From Bacteroidales bacterium (lineage in GTDB: Bacteria > Bacteroidota > Bacteroidia > Bacteroidales > Muribaculaceae): 63,844 nt of DNA. The stretch lies in the NCBI GenBank assembly GCA_910575615.1, contig CAJTEX010000016.1:1-63844 (forward strand). Reading direction: 5' to 3'. The translations under genes and the position numbers were made by a program. The first letter of the stretch is position 1. The number at the start of each line of letters is the position of its first letter. Shown here piece after piece: positions 60,860 through 63,844 of the stretch. The notes under the pieces were generated by a model. That model saw only the letters and a program-made list of their open reading frames with translations, did no database searches and was not told where the DNA came from.

Positions 60860-63592
60860 TCACCTGACAGCCACCCTGACGTTGTTGACCAGGTATATCC
60901 CCGCGGGCAGGCTGAAATCGGCGGTGGCGTTCACTTGGCGGTCATACATGAGCCGTCCGTCGACCGAGCGCACTGCCACGGCCTGGGGGCTGGCGACCAC
61001 CACACGCGCCAGGCCTTCAAGGCCGTACACGCGGAAAGGGACTGTGTCCTCCTCCTCTGTCACTGCGGCCACGCCGGATGTCTGGCCGGGAATGACCACT
61101 GCCTCTGTCATCGCCTGGGCGTCATTGCGGGACGGGGCATCCTGGTCGTCGAAGGGGAGGTAGACCTCGAGGCTCGACTGTATCATCTGCCCGTCGACGA
61201 TGGCCTTTACCTCATCGGCGTTGAGCGCCGAGCGGTAGAACATCACTTCCGAGAGGTCGGTCTTTCCATCGCCAGGCAGGATTGTGACCTTGGCGGGAAT
61301 CTCCTTGGAGGCCAGCTCGCCAAGCAGCTCCTCCCCGGCATAAAGGAGGGTGCGTCCCTGGGCGTGGTAATGCGACAGGGTCACATAGAGGGGCGCGGAA
61401 GCCCTCTCGGCAGCGTCGGCGACAGCCCCTGATATTGTCTCACCCGAAGCCGAGGTGTAGGTCACTGTCGAACCGTCGAATGATATGGAGGCCACACCAT
61501 CGGTGGTGGTCACGTTCACGGCCTCACCTTTGGGAATCTCGTTGAGACCCACGACAAGGGCGAAAGGATGCACCTCATCCTCGGGCACAAACTCCACCTT
61601 GCCGTTGGCGGATATCGGCATCGAGTTGCCTGTCTTGCGCACGGGGATGGGTTTCCCGGCCTTAAGCGCGTCGAAGAGCGACGGGGTGATGGCGTGGAAC
61701 AGTTCGGTATGCCCCTTGGTGTCGGGATGGTAGATGTCATCGCCGTTCTGGAAACCGTCGGCCCATCTGCCCGCGCCGTTGTCTATCGCTCCGAGGAGGT
61801 TGACAGAGGGCACATCCCAGCTGTTGATGAGGAGATTCATGCGGCGCACATAACCGTAATCAGAGGCTTCGAAGTCGCCACGGGTGTAGTTGTTCATCAC
61901 CACCGGCACCATGCCGTCCTCGCGGGCCTTGGCGATAAGCAGCCGCATGTTGTTGGCAAACTGGTTGTAGACAGCCTCCTGGTCGGCGGCTCCGTGGATG
62001 CCCTCGTTGCCGAGCGACACCCCGAAGATGACATAGCGGCTGAAATCATTCACCAGCTCGCTGTAACGGTCGAGCAGGTTTATGGTGTTGTTGCCGTTGA
62101 CGGCGATGCTCGACAGGAAGAAAGGATTCTCCGACAGCCCCTCCTGGTGACGGGCGGCCACAAGCTGGTCAAACATCCAGGCGTAGCCCTGGTTGCCGGT
62201 GGCTCCCTGGCCGTTGGAGACAGATGAGCCCATCACCGTGATGCGGTGTTCATCGATGCCGTCGGCAGGCTCGATATGGTAGGCCATATCATTGAGGTTG
62301 AGGGTGATGACATATTTGCCGAAATTCAGGTTGATGTCGGCCAGGGTGTAGTTCTCCCAGGAGAAGCCCACCGAGTTGTCACTGCCGCTCAGCTTCGATA
62401 TCTTGTAGCTCCAGCTGTTGTTGAGGATGAAGTTGAAACGCGAGCGGTCGGTGACCGACGGGCGGTTGGTCAGGGTCACCTCCCCGCGCCACACACCATT
62501 GCCGGCATACGGCAGGTCCTCCACATTCGAGGTGCTCCAGCCATGGACGGCGCTTCCGGTCATCGAGCAGGCTGTGATGGGGATTATGGTGAGGGTTGCG
62601 GCGTTGAAGTCGACACGCACGATCGAGAGCTGCTGGGATTCCACGATGTAGCCGTCATACGAGCCAGCCTCAAGCTTCCCCTCCGGGGTCACGCCATAGC
62701 TCAGCGGCTCATCCTCTGAAGAGACCGCCTCGAAGCTGAAACTGCCCGGCTGGAGCATGGTGAAGCACTGGAACACGCCTGTGTTCTTGCCGTCGGGCGA
62801 GACCATGTGCATCTCGGTCGACTCGCCGTTCTCGGCGGCGGAGCCACGGAGCGTGGCAGACACAACGGTCACGGGAGCGTCAGGACGGCGGCCTCCGGTG
62901 AATTCCTCCATCTTCATGGCATTCAGCGGGATATATGTGCCGGCGCTGCGGGTGATTGTGAACGCTATTTCTCCGTTGTCGTCAGGGAAGACATAGTCAG
63001 ACACCAGTATTTTGTCAGTGTTCTGGTTTTCCCCGTCATGCCCGATGCCGCTGCCTGCGGCCTGGAGCGTCCCGGCGGAAGTGTTGATGCCATCCATGGT
63101 GTAGATGCCGGTACGGGTGTCATTGGCTTTTCGCGAGCCGAAAATATGGAAGCGGTAGGAGTGCTGCGGATCGAGACCCGAGATGGTGAACTCCCCTTTT
63201 GGCTGGTCAGCCTCGAAGAAGAAATAGTCTTCGGTGGCTGTGGCCACGGCCAGGTCGCCAAGCAGCTCGGCGGAGGGGGTAATCAGGCCGCCTCCCCCGC
63301 TCTTGCCATTGGTCGAGAAACGGGTGTCGAGCGTTATGCGGTAGCCTACGGGCTGGTTGTCGGCGTTGACAAGGTTGTCATAGACGGTGCCCTGGGCGGC
63401 ATATTTGTTGCCGTCGGTGTTGTTGGTGATGTTGTTCCAGTGATGGCCGTTGGCATCCTCACCCTCCGTTACCGTGCCTTGCGAGGCGGTGATGGTACCG
63501 AAGTCGAAGTAGAGGGTCTGGGAAAGCTCCTGGGCGGAGACTCCCCAGACCGTTCCTGCGGCGATGATGACAGACAAAAAGGATTTGTTCAT
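60860..63592 (-). CDS. Large exported SGNH hydrolase with T9SS-type tail
   Basis: This 910-aa protein has a signal peptide (NKSFLSVIIAAGTVWGVSA). A beta-sandwich region of about 430 residues (carbohydrate-binding-like) precedes an SGNH/GDSL-type esterase domain. In it the block I serine is Ser 456 in VMGSSVSNG (the usual GDS reads GSS), with GVSLGNEG as the block III Asn and DIYHPDTKGH as block V with Asp and His. After it come further beta domains and a C-terminal sorting-like end (VRSVDGRLMYDRQVNATADF, then GIYLVNNVRVAVR). The neighbour porU would process such a tail. Its likely action is removal of acyl groups from a glycan. An IS lies 57 bp upstream of its start. Confidence 0.82.
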   Translation of the reverse strand: MNKSFLSVIIAAGTVWGVSAQELSQTLYFDFGTITASQGTVTEGEDANGHHWNNITNNTDGNKYAAQGTVYDNLVNADNQPVGYRITLDTRFSTNGKSGGGGLITPSAELLGDLAVATATEDYFFFEADQPKGEFTISGLDPQHSYRFHIFGSRKANDTRTGIYTMDGINTSAGTLQAAGSGIGHDGENQNTDKILVSDYVFPDDNGEIAFTITRSAGTYIPLNAMKMEEFTGGRRPDAPVTVVSATLRGSAAENGESTEMHMVSPDGKNTGVFQCFTMLQPGSFSFEAVSSEDEPLSYGVTPEGKLEAGSYDGYIVESQQLSIVRVDFNAATLTIIPITACSMTGSAVHGWSTSNVEDLPYAGNGVWRGEVTLTNRPSVTDRSRFNFILNNSWSYKISKLSGSDNSVGFSWENYTLADINLNFGKYVITLNLNDMAYHIEPADGIDEHRITVMGSSVSNGQGATGNQGYAWMFDQLVAARHQEGLSENPFFLSSIAVNGNNTINLLDRYSELVNDFSRYVIFGVSLGNEGIHGAADQEAVYNQFANNMRLLIAKAREDGMVPVVMNNYTRGDFEASDYGYVRRMNLLINSWDVPSVNLLGAIDNGAGRWADGFQNGDDIYHPDTKGHTELFHAITPSLFDALKAGKPIPVRKTGNSMPISANGKVEFVPEDEVHPFALVVGLNEIPKGEAVNVTTTDGVASISFDGSTVTYTSASGETISGAVADAAERASAPLYVTLSHYHAQGRTLLYAGEELLGELASKEIPAKVTILPGDGKTDLSEVMFYRSALNADEVKAIVDGQMIQSSLEVYLPFDDQDAPSRNDAQAMTEAVVIPGQTSGVAAVTEEEDTVPFRVYGLEGLARVVVASPQAVAVRSVDGRLMYDRQVNATADFSLPAGIYLVNNVRVAVR

Positions 63593-63649
63593 GGTAGTTG
63601 GATAAGTCTGTGGTTAGGGATGTATTTCAATTATTCCTTAATTTTGAAA

Positions 63650-63844
63650 TATTACTGTCCGCTAAACTTTTTTTGAGCGATTGAAAAATTAGGGCTGGCA
63701 CCTATTGCAGGAGTCAGCCCTAAATGGTTATTTTGGTGTCGCCAAACAATCCATGAATAACCATGAGTAAAAGTAGTAATTTCTTCGGACAGCCGATATA
63801 TGGACAGCTGATAAAATCACTCAATCGTGAAAAAATTGTTGAAT
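63650..63844 (+). mobile_element. Left end of an IS4/DUF4372-type insertion sequence
   Basis: The terminal inverted repeat begins TATTACTGTCCGCTAAAC at 63650. A hairpin of 9 bp (TTAGGGCTG 63689-63697, CAGCCCTAA 63715-63723) precedes the transposase start; such hairpins in IS ends commonly block read-through from outside. The element runs off the window, so the right end and target duplication are not visible. Confidence 0.85.
63763..63844 (+). CDS. IS4-family transposase, N-terminal fragment (DUF4372)
   Basis: The open frame reads MSKSSNFFGQPIYGQLIKSL and continues without a stop to the window edge (27 residues visible). This is the characteristic start of DUF4372-containing IS4-family transposases in Bacteroidales. 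Only the beginning is visible, so completeness and the DDE residues cannot be checked. Confidence 0.8.
   Translation, partial: MSKSSNFFGQPIYGQLIKSLNREKIVE

Overview
The window looks like a chromosomal segment of a gut Bacteroidales bacterium, most likely family Muribaculaceae. The evidence is many TAnnTTTG -7 promoter boxes (several with TTTG about 20 bp upstream), almost no Shine-Dalgarno sequences, a PorU-type sortase of the type IX secretion system (T9SS), short C-terminal sorting tails on exported enzymes, DUF6175, DUF2795 and DUF1846 proteins, and Bacteroidales-style tyrosine integrase and IS4/DUF4372 elements. The family placement is inference; the phylum and order are well supported. 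I saw no rRNA, tRNA or CRISPR array.

Region 1 (about 230-12450) is a more AT-rich integrated defence island. It holds a type III restriction-modification pair (mod, res), an SMC-like ATPase with the layout of the RloC anticodon nuclease (split ATPase, CxxC hook, C-terminal R-x3-E...H), an AlbA_2/HATPase/winged-helix protein, a 74-aa partner gene and, convergent to them, a tyrosine integrase. Imperfect 26-bp direct repeats at 231-256 and 12426-12451 look like its attachment sites. A 220-bp MITE has landed between the integrase promoter and its start codon. A structured RNA-like sequence lies just outside the right boundary.

Region 2 (12749-18187) is an operon of exported proteins: a lipoprotein, a caspase-like peptidase, two small secreted proteins, and an outer-membrane beta-barrel/repeat protein split into two frames. 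Region 3 (18230-30479) has a GH26 beta-mannanase, the proline genes proA-proB-proC, a RAYT-like transposase with a REP-like palindrome, a His-rich COG0523 metallochaperone GTPase, purN, a DUF1846 protein, and a convergent putative regulator and membrane Ser/Thr kinase.

Region 4 (30901-42186) has a small HTH protein, a four-gene envelope cluster starting with DUF6175, a Fic protein bracketed by identical 40-bp palindromic repeats, a Ca/Na antiporter, an AspT-type transporter and a small beta-barrel protein. Region 5 (43650-48471) is a mostly minus-strand run: carboxynorspermidine dehydrogenase, deoC, GYF/CD225 and DUF2752 membrane proteins, a LOG-family hydrolase, cobalamin adenosyltransferase and DUF2795. 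Region 6 (48625-54939) has upp divergent from a bifunctional RelA/SpoT, then mtnN, an AlbA_2 regulator and uvrC.

Region 7 (55117-63844) is an export theme: a beta-helix lipoprotein, a repeat-rich gap, PorU and a large SGNH hydrolase with a T9SS-like tail. The window ends inside an IS4/DUF4372 element inserted 57 bp upstream of the SGNH gene.
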